Assembly: GCA_034401795.1 (NCBI GenBank)
Contig: CM067369.1
Location: 87,074,506-87,138,505, forward strand
Direction of reading: 5' to 3'
Source: Chaetoderma sp. LZ-2023a
Taxonomy: Eukaryota > Mollusca > Caudofoveata > Chaetodermatida > Chaetodermatidae
DNA: 64,000 nucleotides
Positions 22,029 through 37,000 of the stretch are shown piece by piece. Position 1 is the first letter of the stretch, and each line of letters opens with the position of its first letter. The notes beneath the pieces were generated by a model, which saw nothing but the letters and a program-made list of their open reading frames with translations, had not been told where the DNA came from and did not search any database. The translations under genes were made by a program, and so were the position numbers.

Positions 22029-25000
22029 CTGAAAAAAAAAAAAAAATTATACTATTGATAATACAAGAGGCCCAAGGAGCCTGTATCGCTCACCTGGACC
22101 ATAGGCATTTCAACTAGAATGCGCTTTATCAAACAAGATGGCCACCGCACCATTTATCCGACAGTTTCGAAAATTGCAAATTTGAGATTAGAATACCCAA
22201 AAACACATATAAAACCAATTTCGGACTCAAAATCCATTAAATAAAAAAATCAAATATGGACACCAAACATGCTATATTTTGATTGGCCCATGGTGTCCAG
22301 GTTTTTTGATGGATCAACTTCCCCTGAACAAACTTCAATGGGCCTTAGTCCCTAATCATATCTGCCAAATTTCGGCCCGATCCATTTAGCATTTCTGGAG
22401 GTCGTTTTCGCTACAACTAGGTCAACCAAGATGGCCGCCAAACCATCTGACCAATCAAGTTCCCTTGAACAAACTTGGTTCAGCTCTTACCCTAGATCAT
22501 ATTTCATGAGATTTGCATCAATCCCCTAAGCGGTTTCGGAGAAGATTTTTAAAGACGTTTCCTAAAGGCCACCAGCCAAATTGCCCGATTGGGTTCATTT
22601 GAACAAACTTGGATCCCGATGCCCTAAGGATGCTTCCTGCCAAATATAATTGAAACTGGACCAGTAGTTTTCGAAAAGAAAACTAAATTTCTCATTGCTT
22701 TAGTATGGGAGCTTTTGGCGGGAAAATGATCCAAGATGGTTGCCAAACTGTTTATTCGACAGTTTCGAAAATTGTAAATTTGTGATCAAAATACCGCAAA
22801 ACACATACAAAACCAATTTGAGCCTCAAAATCCATCAAATAAAAAAATCCAATATGGCCGCCAAACACGCTATATTTTTATTGGCCCACGGTGGCCATGT
22901 TTTTAGACGGATGAACTTCTCTTGAACAAACTCTAATGGCCCTTAGACCATAATCATATCTGCCAAATTTCGGCCCGATCACTTCAGCGGTTCTGGAGAG
23001 AAGTCATTTTCGCTACAACTAGGTCAACCAAGATGGCGGCCGAACCATTTGACCAATCAAGTTCCCTTGAACAAACCTGATTCAGCTCTTGCCCCAGATC
23101 ATATTTCATGCGATTTGCATCAATCTCCTAAGCGGTTTCGGAGAAGATTTTTTAAAGACTTTTCCTAAAATTGGCCTAAATCCAAGATGGCCGCCGGCCA
23201 AATTGGCCGATCTGGTTCATTTGAACAGACTTGGATCCCGATGCCCTAAGGATGCTTCCTGCCAAATATAGCTGAAATTGGCCCAGTGGTTCTTGAGAAG
23301 TCGTTTAAAGGAAAAGTTGACGGACAGACGGTCGCCACGGCATAAGCTCACTTGGCCTTTCAGGCCAGATGAGCTAATAATGCATTACAGAATCATTCAC
23401 AGCGCCTCTACAAATATATTAGCACGGCTCGCAAAATAGGTAGTGTGACGTCCCGGGACAACTACAATATCATGTGGAACAATCATAACATATGCAACAT
23501 CCGTCCGACGGGCAAGTACAAAATTTAGGGAGTATCAAAACCATCGGCACACAATTGCTAAATTAATATTCCAGGATGTATTGAAAAATTATTTTTACAG
23601 CAAAATTTATGACATAACTTTTTTTTTGGGGGGGGGGGTGAGGTGGGGGAATGTCGTCTGTCAAATTCCTGGATGAACTTAGGTTGTCACTTTCTGGTTG
23701 CTTGACTAGCGGCAAAATGTCATGTCAGACTCAAGTAGGTGCTTTCGTCAAAACATGCCAATAGGAGGATAGCGGCCTCGAGTAGCTGTCTAAACTCCCA
23801 CTATAAAATAGCTATCGGCGCATGTGTCATCTGTAATTGACTTCCTTACAATCATTTGTCCCTAGACAAAGTATGTATGAACAATTTCCAATTTTCTCCC
23901 GGATTTGCTAAATCTGGCATTTAAAAAATATCTATATACTTTAGCACTGCAGATATTTCAAAACTATTTCTCTGACTAGATTGTGCCACAGACAATTGTA
24001 ATGAAATGGTCTCAAAATGCTATTATTCCGTTGTTATTTTACATACATGAATTGAAGGGCAAGCTAAAACACTGTTCGGGCAACCAAGTTCATGCAAGCA
24101 CCTGACCTGATTTTTCAGAATTCTTTGAGGCCAAATATCAGAGGTCGAAAGAAGACCTTTATACATGCACACTGCAGGTAAAACACAGCTGCTGTAGGTA
24201 AATTTGTAATCCTGGGTGCACAGAAGTGCATGTGCAGTTCTGGTTGATATATCCTAATGTCAACTTATGTACATGTAGATCGTTGGCTATGCGGCTAAAA
24301 TCCCAATGTTCGATACTCTATGCACAGGTGGCTGAACAAATTTGTTATTTCTTCCTCTGATTAGACATACTTTGATTGAAATCCACTGATCAGTTATTTA
24401 TAGTAAGAGATACATCTTTCCAGTGCTGAATACAATAGTAGTGCAAATTTATGATTTAACAGAGTGACAGAATGACCTACTGACCGACACAGATTCATAC
24501 TAGTCACAAAACAAAAATCTAGTTTAATCAAATTGATGAGCAAAGAAACATGTAATAATCTCCATCCTGTATGTATCAGAAATAACAGAACATGATTTCA
24601 AGACAAATAAAACGTATTGTTGAATATTTTGAACATAATGTACCTTTCCAGTTTTAGCTATTCCCCGCCCATCTCTAGCTAAGCTCCACCCACACATTGC
24701 CGTGTTGGGATTGATCGATCCCTGAATGCCCTAACCATCAATTTCCTCAAAACCATACAGGTAAGCTGTTGAATATTTTGTAACTAGCTTGACTGGGCGC
24801 TGTTGCTGCCTATGGCAGCAACAGCGACCAGTTAAATTAGTTTCAAAATATTCAACAGAATATTTATTAAATAGTAAAGACATACAATTCGGACAACAAT
24901 CCATAGTCCGTCTTCAAATACAGTACAGCTCAGAACTGTACAAGTTAACAAAAAATGCGACAGCAGCAAACCATATGTGCGCAAAAAGCAAAACATTCTG

Positions 25001-28000
25001 CGCCAAATGAAAAACACAAACGCGCCAAATGAAAAAGATTGCGAGCCAAATGAAAAACACAAACAAGACGAGGTCGAAATGCCAGGTGACTTTGAATTAA
25101 TTACTAACAGGATAAGCCTAAACGCGCCAAAACACTTCCCGACAAGATTGTTTTTCTAAAACGCGGTCATGTTTTTCTCTGGCTCGCCAATAATAGTATT
25201 CTCGATATATAATGTAGACAGGGACTGAAATGGAAATAAATGCCAAAGTTGTCGGCAGTCCTACTATTTGTCTATCGCGCAAAAATAATCTACATGTATG
25301 TCAAATCCTGCAAGTCGGCATGTTCTGCTGTGCTGGATGTTTATAGAAAGTAAATGCGAAAGCAACCGGATGAGAATAAACTATGTCAAATCTCACCAGG
25401 TCGGCATGTTTCGCTGCGCTGATGTTTTTAAAAAGTAAATGCGAAAGCAAACGAATGAGAACACTGGGAAGATTCGAGGGACTAATATTTCCGGTAAAAT
25501 GTCAGACAAAACTACAAAATATATCTATCACGATCAACTGTGGACATTTCTCGAGCTTCCGTTTGTCATCATTGTAAGGCTTTATTCACAATAATGTTAG
25601 ATATTATAAAATATTGCTCAGATATGCTGCCGTTGAATGGTCATAAGCAGTCTATAGCAATACAGGTCTGTGGGTTTAATAGATGGAACTAGCATACTTC
25701 TCCTAGTTTCGTACAAATACAATGACAATCACCTACAATGGGAATACATTTGTGCATAAGTACATTATGTAAACCATTGCAAAATCTTGTCGCAAACATT
25801 CATTTCAACAAATAAACTTTACAATTCTATTTTATTCCCGATACGAAACTAATTTAATAGAACATCGTGAAAATATGTGTTGTCCTTTCTCGCCGTTCGT
25901 GACCGACATTCTGAAACTGTTCTAGAATGCCACGCCGAGAACAGTTTAGCATTCACGAACAAGATTTCCACTCCTTGTCTGATGGGGAGTACAAATTTTG
26001 TTCGGGAAACACTGTTCCTGTGCCGTTGTCGAATGGTAGGGTTCTTGTTAAATCTGTTCACGAACAGCAAGAACTGACAACTCGAATGGGTAACACCGAC
26101 TTCTACTTGTAACGAGCCAAAGTCCACAGGCATTCCAATTTATTAAGCGTGTGAAACATGCCTATGTTTTTCACAAATGCGCCGGGTATTCTGAAGACAT
26201 GGCATGCTCTCTAGCCGTGTTCATATTTTATTTCCAAATGCTTTCTGATACTTTATAGCGCTAAAAAAAATGTTAATATTATTTGTTGCAGTGGTCTGTT
26301 TTTTTGTTGTCTTAGTGTCGCGTTTATGTTTTCTTCGCCTACATTTTTGTTTTGCATCTGGCACGTTATTGTCTTCTTCTTGGCGCATTTTTGTTTTTGT
26401 CTGCTGCGTCTTTGTTCTCAGGACACGTTAACTTAATTCTGAGCTGTACTGTATGCGTTCGTGACATACTTATCTACGTCATTCATAACATCATAATGAC
26501 ATCTTTCACTATGATGTCATCCTACACGTCACGTAGCTAATTATGATGTCCTATGAAGGATGGCTAAACTTGGAAAGGTCTATTGGATTGGAGGGCATTC
26601 CATATTCAAAAGAACCTTTTTTACATCATGTTCAAAATTGTATCAACTAACCCATTTTTGTTTCTGTTTTTGGAAATGTGTAAACTTATTTATGAGCTGT
26701 ACTGTAAATGAGTATGGGTTACAAGTTACACAGCTTACCTTAGTAATAAAATAGAATACCGAATAGAAGAACACATATAATGCGGATCCTCCAGACACAA
26801 CAAAAGAGCGCCACCACCAGCGATAGTCCTGTAATGTAAATAATAATAACAAATACATGTTTTCTAGAAAATTCTGTGCCTGACAACACTGTTAGATGAC
26901 CTTGCTTTGACGCCAAAATTATGAGGCTTCATTGTGACCCGATGTGCAATCTCCCACCTAGATATGGCCATGATCCATCCTGTAGAACTTGAGTTAACAC
27001 GCTGGACATAAACCCGAAACATAGGATTGTTGCAATAGTCTCATGATACTTCACAGCAATAGTACATATACAATGTGTTCCATGCTATCACCTGTTCTAA
27101 GTAAATATACAATGTGTCTACCTCCACGATATCACCTGCTCTAAGTACATATACAATGTGTCGACCTCCACGCTATCACCCGCTTTAAGTCTTTTTGGCC
27201 ATGAAAAAATCTAGGAGTTGCGTTGACAATAAATGATTGGCAACGCAGTTTATGTATTGGCTTTAAGATATTTAAAGGGGGGTAACTCTGTAATGAAATT
27301 TTTTTTCGCCCGCGAAAAAAGCACATGCACATCTGCACATGATACTGATGTCGACAAAATTTTAAGTTAATCCATTGAGACCTCTAGGAGTTGCGTTGAC
27401 AAGAAATGATTGTCAGAGATGGATGGACTGACAGACGAACATACATACATTTTGGACAGATGGATGGACGTACAGGTATACGGATAGCACATGCACACCT
27501 ACACGTGGTAATGATAACACGTACCAATTTTCAAAAGAATCTGAGCTAAACTGTAGGAGTTGCCTTGACAAGAAATGATTGGCAATGCAGTTTATGTATC
27601 AGCTTTAAGATATTTAAAGAGGGATAACTCTGTAATTAACAATTCTTTGGTCGCGAAAAAAGCACATGCACATCTACACATGATACTGATGTCGACAAAA
27701 TTTTAAGTTAATCCATTGAAACCTCTAGGAGGAGTCGCGTTGACGAAATGATTGGCAATGCAGTTTATGTATCAGCTTTAAGATATAAAGGGGGATAACT
27801 CTGTAATGAACAATATTTCGGACGCGAAAAAAGCACATGCACATCTGCACATGATACTGATAATGTGGATGAAATTTTAAGGTAATCCATTAAGACCTCT
27901 AGCAGGAGTTGCGTTGACAAGAAACGATTGGCAATGCAGTTTAGGTATCGGCTTTAAGATATTTAAAGAGGGATAACTCTGTAATTAACAATTTTTTGGT

Positions 28001-31000
28001 CGCGAAAAAAGCACATGCACATCTACACATGATACTGATGTCGACAAAATTTTAAGTTAATCCATTGAGACCTCTAGGAGTTGCGTTGACAAGACGGATG
28101 GATGGACGGACATGCTGAACACTATATCTCCCCGTCTTCCAGACCGGGGGCGGGGGATAAAAATCTGCTGACTCAAAATCATTTTTTATAGTCTCCTGTC
28201 AAGAAAATTTTTAATTCTCTACGGTTAGATTCATTGGGAGATTTAATTGAATCCTTTTGTTAAAATGGGCTCATATAACCTTTAGAAACTGTTTGCTTTA
28301 TAGTTTCTGTTTCAAGTTCAAATAAAAACCTTCAAGGTTTGCTCTTTAAAAAAGAATTTCCCTACCTACATACCTTACTCCAGTTATAAACTAGAAAACC
28401 TTTTTTGATTCCGTGTTACAGTCACTGAGAATACCTTTCTCTATGTAGTAGGTAGCAATTTTATTCAATGCCTTAAAAAGCCCATTTTCACCCAAAACCT
28501 TGGACGTATAAAGGTGATTAGTCCAAAAGACACCTCTATCTATCATAAAGAAGCTACCTGCTAAGCTCCATTAAATTATTTTAAGCGACTGTATGCTACG
28601 CTGTTTACGAGAACATTGACACAAATCGTGAGTTTTTGCATTAAAAAGCAAATTTTCACACACAATTTTCTACCTATAAAGGTGAACCCTTCAAAAGAAA
28701 CATCTACCCATCATAAAGAAGCCACCTGCCAAGTTTCATTATATTATTTTAAGCAATTCTGTATGATATGCCGTTTACAAGAATATTAAAGCCCATTTTC
28801 ACCCAAAATCTTGGAACTATCAAGGTGAATCCTTCAAAAAGCACATCTGCATAAATAACCAAGGCATATACCAAGTTTCATTAAATTATTTTAAGCGATT
28901 CTGTATGATATGGGATTTACCAGACGATGGAAGGGGTTTTCGCATTAAAAAAACAATTTTCAACCAAAATCTTGCACCTACATGTATAAAGGTGAATCCT
29001 TCAAACGGCACATCTATCCATCATAAAGAAACCAACTGCCAAGTTTCATTAAATTATTTTAAGCAATTCTGTATGATATGGTGTTTAGCAGGAAATTGAC
29101 AAAAATCCTAAGTTTTTGCATTAAAAAGCTCATTTTCAGACCAAATCCTGGACCTATAAAGGTGAACCCTTCAAAAGGCACATCTGCGAATCATAACGGA
29201 CGCATACACCAAGTATCATTGAAATATCTGAAGCGGTTCTGTATGATATGCTGTTTACGAGATATTGTGCATGGACAGACTGACGGATGGGGAGACAGAT
29301 GGACGGACACAGTGATTACTATAGGGTTTCCGCACTTTCCGGAGTGGAGTGGAATGCAGGAATCTGGAATTTCAGGATACTAGCTGTTAAGCAGCAGCAT
29401 ACAGAATCATAAGGTAGACAGGTAAGTTCTAGATAAAGAGTTTATGTTGATACATACCTCTCCGCAGAGTTGAAAATAGACCATGACAATTGAAATCTGT
29501 GTCACCGAAATGACGAGGATGATAAAGACTAGAAACAGGAATCCAAATAGATAGTAGAACTGATTCTCCCAGATGGCCTGAGGAATACAATGTAATAAAT
29601 ATGCAACATTATCAACATGGTCTGAGAAATCCAATGCCGTAAATATATCAAACTACTCATTTAAAAAAGAAAACCCCAAATAATTAATACATCCATCCAC
29701 ACTTCACTAGGAATATAGTCAAACCTACATGTACCTATAACAGACCTATAACAGGTACTGTAGGGAGCCATTTTTAGATATGGCCCGCACAATTCTAGTT
29801 ACGCTCCGCATCTAGTTACGCTCCGCCTCTAGTTACGCTCCGCCTCTAGTTACGCTCCGCCTTTAGTTACGCTCTGCCTCTAGTTACGCTCTGCCTCTAG
29901 TTACGCTCCGCCTCTAGTTACGCTCCACCAAGTTTTACATGTGTTGGAATCGATTTATATACTTTGAACCCTGAATTGGTAAAATCCTAATATCAACACA
30001 ATTATAATTGGTAAACTGTTCAATATTTTGACACAAATTTGACTTGGGGCTGTTGCTGCCTATGGAAGCAACAGCTCCCAGTCAAATTAGTTTCAAAATT
30101 TTCAACAGTGTTTATTAATGTTATTGTAAATCCATCAAAGACAATTCATACACTTGACAGACTTTTCACGCTCCATGACAGTTACTTATAGTACCTCACT
30201 ATGATTCTCACATCAGCCTACATGTGACGCAATTGATTATGACGTTAGATACTTGAGTGACACATTGGATTCCTCCATTGCTACTGGGGCCAAAGTATGG
30301 TGGGTGACCCAAGGGCTGGTTCCCATTCCCACTATGCCTGCATACTTATCATTTAATCACTCAGACTCGTTACTGAGTTGATGTTGTGCCACTGATTACA
30401 GAAAAAAATTTAAAATCACAATTTACATGTACAAGCCACTATGTAGGCATTACATATTTTGATGATTATTTCCCATTATGATTCAAATAGGTAAGTGTAT
30501 ATTACGTACGCAGTTCTCTTACCCACACATACAACTCTACTTTGATTTCTCTGAACCAGTCACCTGGTTTTCATAGTTGAGTTTTATGGCATAATTAGTA
30601 CAGATTTCAGCCATTTTGTAAGCAAAGATAAATTTTGCAAGACTGATTTCAGCACCAGCTTTCTCAAGTTCTTGGATTTATGTTGTTCTAAAGGAAGATT
30701 ATATACAATGATAGTTTGCAGAACGAATGGGTTAAATATTAATGTAATCACTGATGAGCTTAATGGAGGATTCCAGTTTATCCATCAATTATATGACGTC
30801 ATAATCAACTACGTGACATGTAGGCTAATCAATTATATCATGAATGACGTAGCTAAGACGAATGCCTAATTGATGACAGACTAAGCATTGTTGTATGAAT
30901 TGTATGTCTTTACTATTTAATAAACATGCTGTTGAATATTTTGAAATTAATTTGACTGGTCGCTGGTGCTGCCGTAAAATTAGTTTCAAAATATTCAACA

Positions 31001-34000
31001 GCTTATTTGTATAGCTTTAGGAAATTGAGATTCATAGAGTGCAGGGATCACTAGATTCCAACACAGGCAAAGCATGGGCGGGCATGGCTAAAACTGGATT
31101 CCCCATTGAGTAATTAGTGTTTCAATAAAAAGTTAAAGGATGAAATTAGAGCTGGGCTGTATTTACATATACATGACGGTATCGGTATCATAGAAAAACA
31201 CTGTGTGGTATTGTGGCATATCGTCATCGGAGTGTGAAAAAGATGACAATAAATGCCACGAAATCAGATCGGTTGTTTTCACATCCGCAATGTCAATCTC
31301 CATTCGATAGTTAAAATAGATTAAATAAATAAAGGGGGCTTACTGATCATAAATGAAATCAACAGTAAGCTATGTTTATTTTCACGATTTTATCAAGTCA
31401 GTATTTATTATTGATGCAATATCATTCATGAGAATTTCAGCAATGTCATCAGAGGCTATGTTCGACTAGCTAACTAGTTAACTATAATTCACTGTTTGGC
31501 ATCGGAGTGCGCTATTATTAAGCTGGATTATTCCGATATTAATGTGTTATACCAGCAAATAATCCATTTTGATTCGGCAGTTGAACGTGCCGGTAAATTA
31601 GAGTCCAAACTGGTGTACTCACATAACTCTGTTGAAGCTGTATATTCAGTCACTCACACAATTATATAACATAACATACAACATTCAAGCTAAGCCAATG
31701 GACCTTTTAGCTATGCTCCGCCCATCTCTAGCTAAACTCCACCCACACACCCCTCATGTTGGAGATCTCTGAACTCCCTGACCGTCACTTTCCAGAAAAC
31801 TATACATGTAAGCTATTGAATATTTTGGAACTAATTTTACTGGGTGCTGTTGCTGTCTATGGCAGCATGTTTATTAAATAGTAGATACATACAATATAAA
31901 AGACGGGCCAACTAGAATCATTTATGATGTAATGATTATGACATCATCCTACATGACACTTAGCGGGATTATGACATCAGATAATAGTTGGATACGCTGG
32001 AAAGGTGAATTGCTAAGCGTCTGATAATTCACCTTTCCACAGTACCCACCCATCATATGACGTCATAATGAACTGTGTGATGTGTACAATGACATCATAA
32101 TGAACGACGTCATGAATGACGTCAATAAGTACGTCACGAACGCATATTTGAAGACGGTCTATGCGTTGTTGTACAAATTGTTTGCTTTTACTATTTAATA
32201 AATATTCTGTTGAATATTTTGAAACTAATTTGACTAGGCGCTGTTGCTGCCTAGTCAAATTAGTTACAAAATATTCAACAGCTTCCCTGTAGTTTTCAGG
32301 AAATTGATCGCTAGGGCATTTGGGGATCGATCTATCCCAACATGGCAAGGTGGGTGGAACTTCGCTAGTGATGGGCGGGGCATAGCCGATCTATCCCAAC
32401 ATGGCGAGGTGGGTGGAGCTTCGCTAGTGATGGGCGGGCCATAGCCGATCTATCCCAACATGGCGAGGTGGGTGGAGCTTCGCTAGTGATGGGCGGGCCA
32501 TAGCTAAAAATGGAAAGGTCCATTATGAGTACCTGTACCTGATATGCACTAAAGAAAACCTAGGATTTATCTTTTTCATGAGACAGTAGATGCTTACCAT
32601 CACTGAGCCTCTTGATATATGCTAATATATCCAACTGGCTTAATTACACACACAATTAACAACAAAACTGCCCCTAATAGATAGGTCATTTAGCTGTCAG
32701 AAACGGCGCATTCAGAAGCCCACCCGTGCATGCGCCATCCGACACATTACTAACATGTTAAATTCATTGGCTTACAACATCTTCGGCTAATTCTAACAGA
32801 AATTTTTTCCAATTAGTTGTCTCTTGGCCTGCAAGTAGACATTCACCAATCAAGTAATTTGATTTTCGTGAGAAATTCTGAACATTAACGGATTAAACAC
32901 CTCTTAAACATACTAAGCAGGGAATATTTTGAGCGGTATCGCTGTTGCTACACATTCACAACTTCGCTTAGCTATCAATTCACTTAATTTTTTTAATATT
33001 TTTGATAAAGTCGCTAAAAGTTGCAAAACGATTGCCAAATTTAGTATGGAAGTGAGATGCGCATGCGTCGGAGACTGATTTCCGATCTAGCCCATAGACA
33101 TATATAGCTATAGAGCGCATATCTTCATACCTTCCTTCACTATGGGACAAATGACCGCCGGTGAAGCGAGTTCAGTAAGCACTCTATAGATCAAAACTCT
33201 AAAAGCTAGCGATAGCGGCTTCATTCTTCAGTTTTGAGTTTGGACACCGGTCGGAAACTCGCAATATGTATCACAGGGTATTCACGGTCGACATATTGCT
33301 CGTAACAGACTCTCTTGTAAATCTAAATTCTCCTATAGGGGGGTATGGCTATTGATCATTGACTCGTCATTAGTTAGCGTTATGATAAACCTTAAAAATA
33401 CAAGTTTATCTAGGCTGATTCTGGTCGATTTAGACAAGGTTTGTCTCGGAAACTGAGTTATATCATCGCGAATGCTAAACTCCTGTTAGCGCATCCCCAA
33501 ATCAAGGCCGCCAGTATAGTTAGCCATGCTACGGCGGCGTATCGCACTTGATTACTCTTCTCCAAAGTCGGGAACATACTTTCTCGCGAGATTATTGGTT
33601 AATAAATATAACTATATAGAGAGCAACCAATGAATCGCAAGGAAACTACCGATGGTAAAGAAAATAAACAGTGTTTTACGCAGTAATTTTAAGAATGACG
33701 TAGTAGTATATATATATATATAGCATTCGTAGTCAAAACTAGTAACACGTGGGCCGATTGATACATGCCGATCACAGTAAATTGGTATCATTCACTATTT
33801 AAGCCAGAGAAAACAACCATTAGTAACTTTTAAATAAAAATTGTTAACTCTCAACTTAAGTCATAGTATCGCAAAAACTCAATTTCATCTTAATAAGCTG
33901 TTGAATATGTTGCAAGTTTTTAAGGGGGACCTGTTGCTCACAGCTGCCATAACCTGCAACAGTTTCCAGTTAAGCACTAACACTATTCAGCCGTATTACA

Positions 34001-37000
34001 TTGTATTGAATGATGTGTACTTTGTTTAGCCTACCAGTTGAAAGGGATATGTGATGTAGGTTGGTAAGTTATAAAATATATGTTAAATCTAGTCAATGAA
34101 ATCAGTATTCATGGGAGGTGCATTATTGATTTTTTAGAAAATAATTTGACTGAGATGTGTTGCTGCTTAAGGCAGCAACAGCTTCCAATCAATGTAATTG
34201 CCAAATCTGCCAATACATATTATTTTAGGTTTCCTATACTCCCTGACCTTGGCCAGAGCCAGTACATGCATATTCTGAATCTGACATATGTTATACTGAC
34301 AAATGACAATACTAGCTACTGTAGACCTGAAGACTGATACACTATCCTCAATAACATTCTCAGAAGTCCAATATTAATTATTCAACCATATGTTCACGTC
34401 ACATTTGTGCAATTTGTGTAAACTACGTGTCGCATATTACACGCCTTACAGACTACTAATTTTTTAGACGGACTACTGATTTACCAAGTCTGGTACCATC
34501 AACTTTTCGCTAATTTCGAACCCTCGTTATATTACACATTTTAACACTGATCTCCATCTAGATTATTTCGAAACCATATTAGATAAGACTACATTCCATA
34601 TTTATTCTGTTCGTGGCTTGAACAACATGATCGAAGCGTCAATACATGATAAAAATCATGAATTCTCTCGGCTTGAAAATATTGACTAGCTCCCGGTATG
34701 GTATATGTATCAATGACTGCTACATTGGAACCAGTCCTGCATTGCATAGGGAAAACGTTTTGCGAAATCGGAAAATTATGCTTTTCAGTTGTTTTCAGAT
34801 TCACTTGCTCATAGCGTGTGTAGACGAAAAAAGCTGTTTTTGATCATGCAAACATGTTTTGAACCGTTTCCCCGTTGGAACACCAACCAGTTTCAACACA
34901 GTTTGTTTGCTATGCAAGTACTATGAACTGCTATGCATTATTCGATTTGTTTAGCAGTTACTGCTACGCAATTCTTTTCCAACAAAATATTCCCTGTAAA
35001 GAACACTAAACGTTTAATGGTCAAGACGGATCAAGAAAATTGATATATGTGCCTAGTGAATGTCGATTTGCAGTTCAAGAATATAGTATTTTTGAAAATT
35101 TACCACTGGAATGACTGGCTTGATAGCAAACCAGTTATTCCAGTGGTAAACTTTCTAAAATACTCTTCTCTTGCTCTGGACATGGTCATTCTCAAGATCA
35201 CCGCACAAGCCGTTTTTTGGTCAACTTGAGTGCTAAAGGGTTAAAAGTAGTAAAGTTTGTTAACAACATACCCCACAGAACATCAGTTCATTGTCACAAA
35301 ACCTATCTTGTCGTCATAGAGATGCATACCCCACAGAACATCAGTTCATTGTCACAAAACCTATCTTGTCGTCATAGAGATGCATACCCTACAGAACATC
35401 AGTTCATTGTCACAAAACCTATCTTGTCGTCATAGAGATGCATACCCCACAGAACATCAGTTCATTGTCACAAAACCTATCTTGTCGTCATAGAGATGCA
35501 TACCCTACAGAACATCAGTTCATTGTCACAAAACCTATCTTGTCGTCATAGAGATGCATACCCTACAGAACATCAGTTCATTGTCACAAAACCTATCTTG
35601 TCGTCATAGAGATGCATACCCTACAGAACATCAGTTCATTGTCACAAAACCTATCTTGTCGTCATAGAGATGCATACCCCACAGAACATCAGTTCATTGT
35701 CACAAAACCTATCTTGTCGTCATAGAGATGCATACCCCACAGAACATCAGCTCATTGTCACAAAACCTATCTTGTCGTCATAGAGATGCATACCCTACAG
35801 AACATCAGTTCATTGTCACAAAACCTATCTTGTCGTCATAGAGATGCATACCCCACAGAACATCAGTTCATTGTCACAAAACCTATCTTGTCGTCATAGA
35901 GATGCATACCCCACAGAACATCAGTTCATTGTCACAAAACCTATCTTGTCGTCATAGAGATGCATACCCTACAGAACATCAGTTCATTGTCACAAAACCT
36001 ATCTTGTCGTCATAGAGATGCATACCCCACAGAACATCAGTTCATTGTCACAAAACCTATCTTGTCGTCATAGAGATGCATACCCCACAGAACATCAGTT
36101 CATTGTCACAAAACCTATCTTGTCGTCATAGAGATGCATACCCCACAGAACATCAGTTCATTGTCACAAAACCTATCTTGTCGTCATAGAGATGCATACC
36201 CCACAGAACATCAGTTCATTGTCACAAAACCTATCTTGTCGTCATAGAGATGCATACCCTACAGAACATCAGTTCATTGTCACAAAACCTATCTTGTCGT
36301 CATAGAGATGCATACCCCACAGAACATCAGCTCATTGTCACAAAACCTATCTTGTCGTCATAGAGATGCATACCCCACAGAACATCAGTTCATTGTCACA
36401 AAACCTATCTTGTCGTCATAGAGATGCATACCCTACAGAACATCAGTTCATTGTCACAAAACCTATCTTGTCGTCATAGAGATGCATACCCTACAGAACA
36501 TCAGTTCATTGTCACAAAACCTATCTTGTCGTCATAGAGATGAGAAGTGTTTTATTATAAATGATGAAATGGTCACTACTTAATTACCGTAAAGATGAAG
36601 AAGAGTTCAATGAACATGGCGCCAAATGGCAAAATCCCGGCCATTAATGTTCTGAAAATATAATATGAAAGACTGTATAGATACACCAACAGAATCAATG
36701 ATGACAATCAGTTTGTTCTGGTTTAAGCATATAGAGACCAATCTCTGTTTGGGTAAAGTGAGTTAATTTCATTGGTCAAATCTTTTCAATAGTCATCTTG
36801 CATTTCTGAAAAGGCCAATGAAATCATTAAAAGGCTAGTTGTCATTAACCATCAGGCTGATTTTCATCACCATAATCTTGACCATTGACCTTTTAAACTC
36901 CAAATCAATAGGGCTTTCTGGATGACAATGCTAACCAGCAAACCATGTTTGTTTAAGATCACCTTAATACAAGGCATTGCAACCAATACAAATTCCCTCG

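Noticed and set aside
25849..26133. Coding gene on either strand inside the Tc1-like element
   Set aside because: Overlapping ORFs on both strands share the same imperfect palindromic sequence around GTTCGTGAC/GTTCACGAA; no domain and no transposase motif.
35268..36542. CRISPR-like regular repeats
   Set aside because: The 58-bp units are directly contiguous with no spacers, in an intron of an animal gene; it is a minisatellite.
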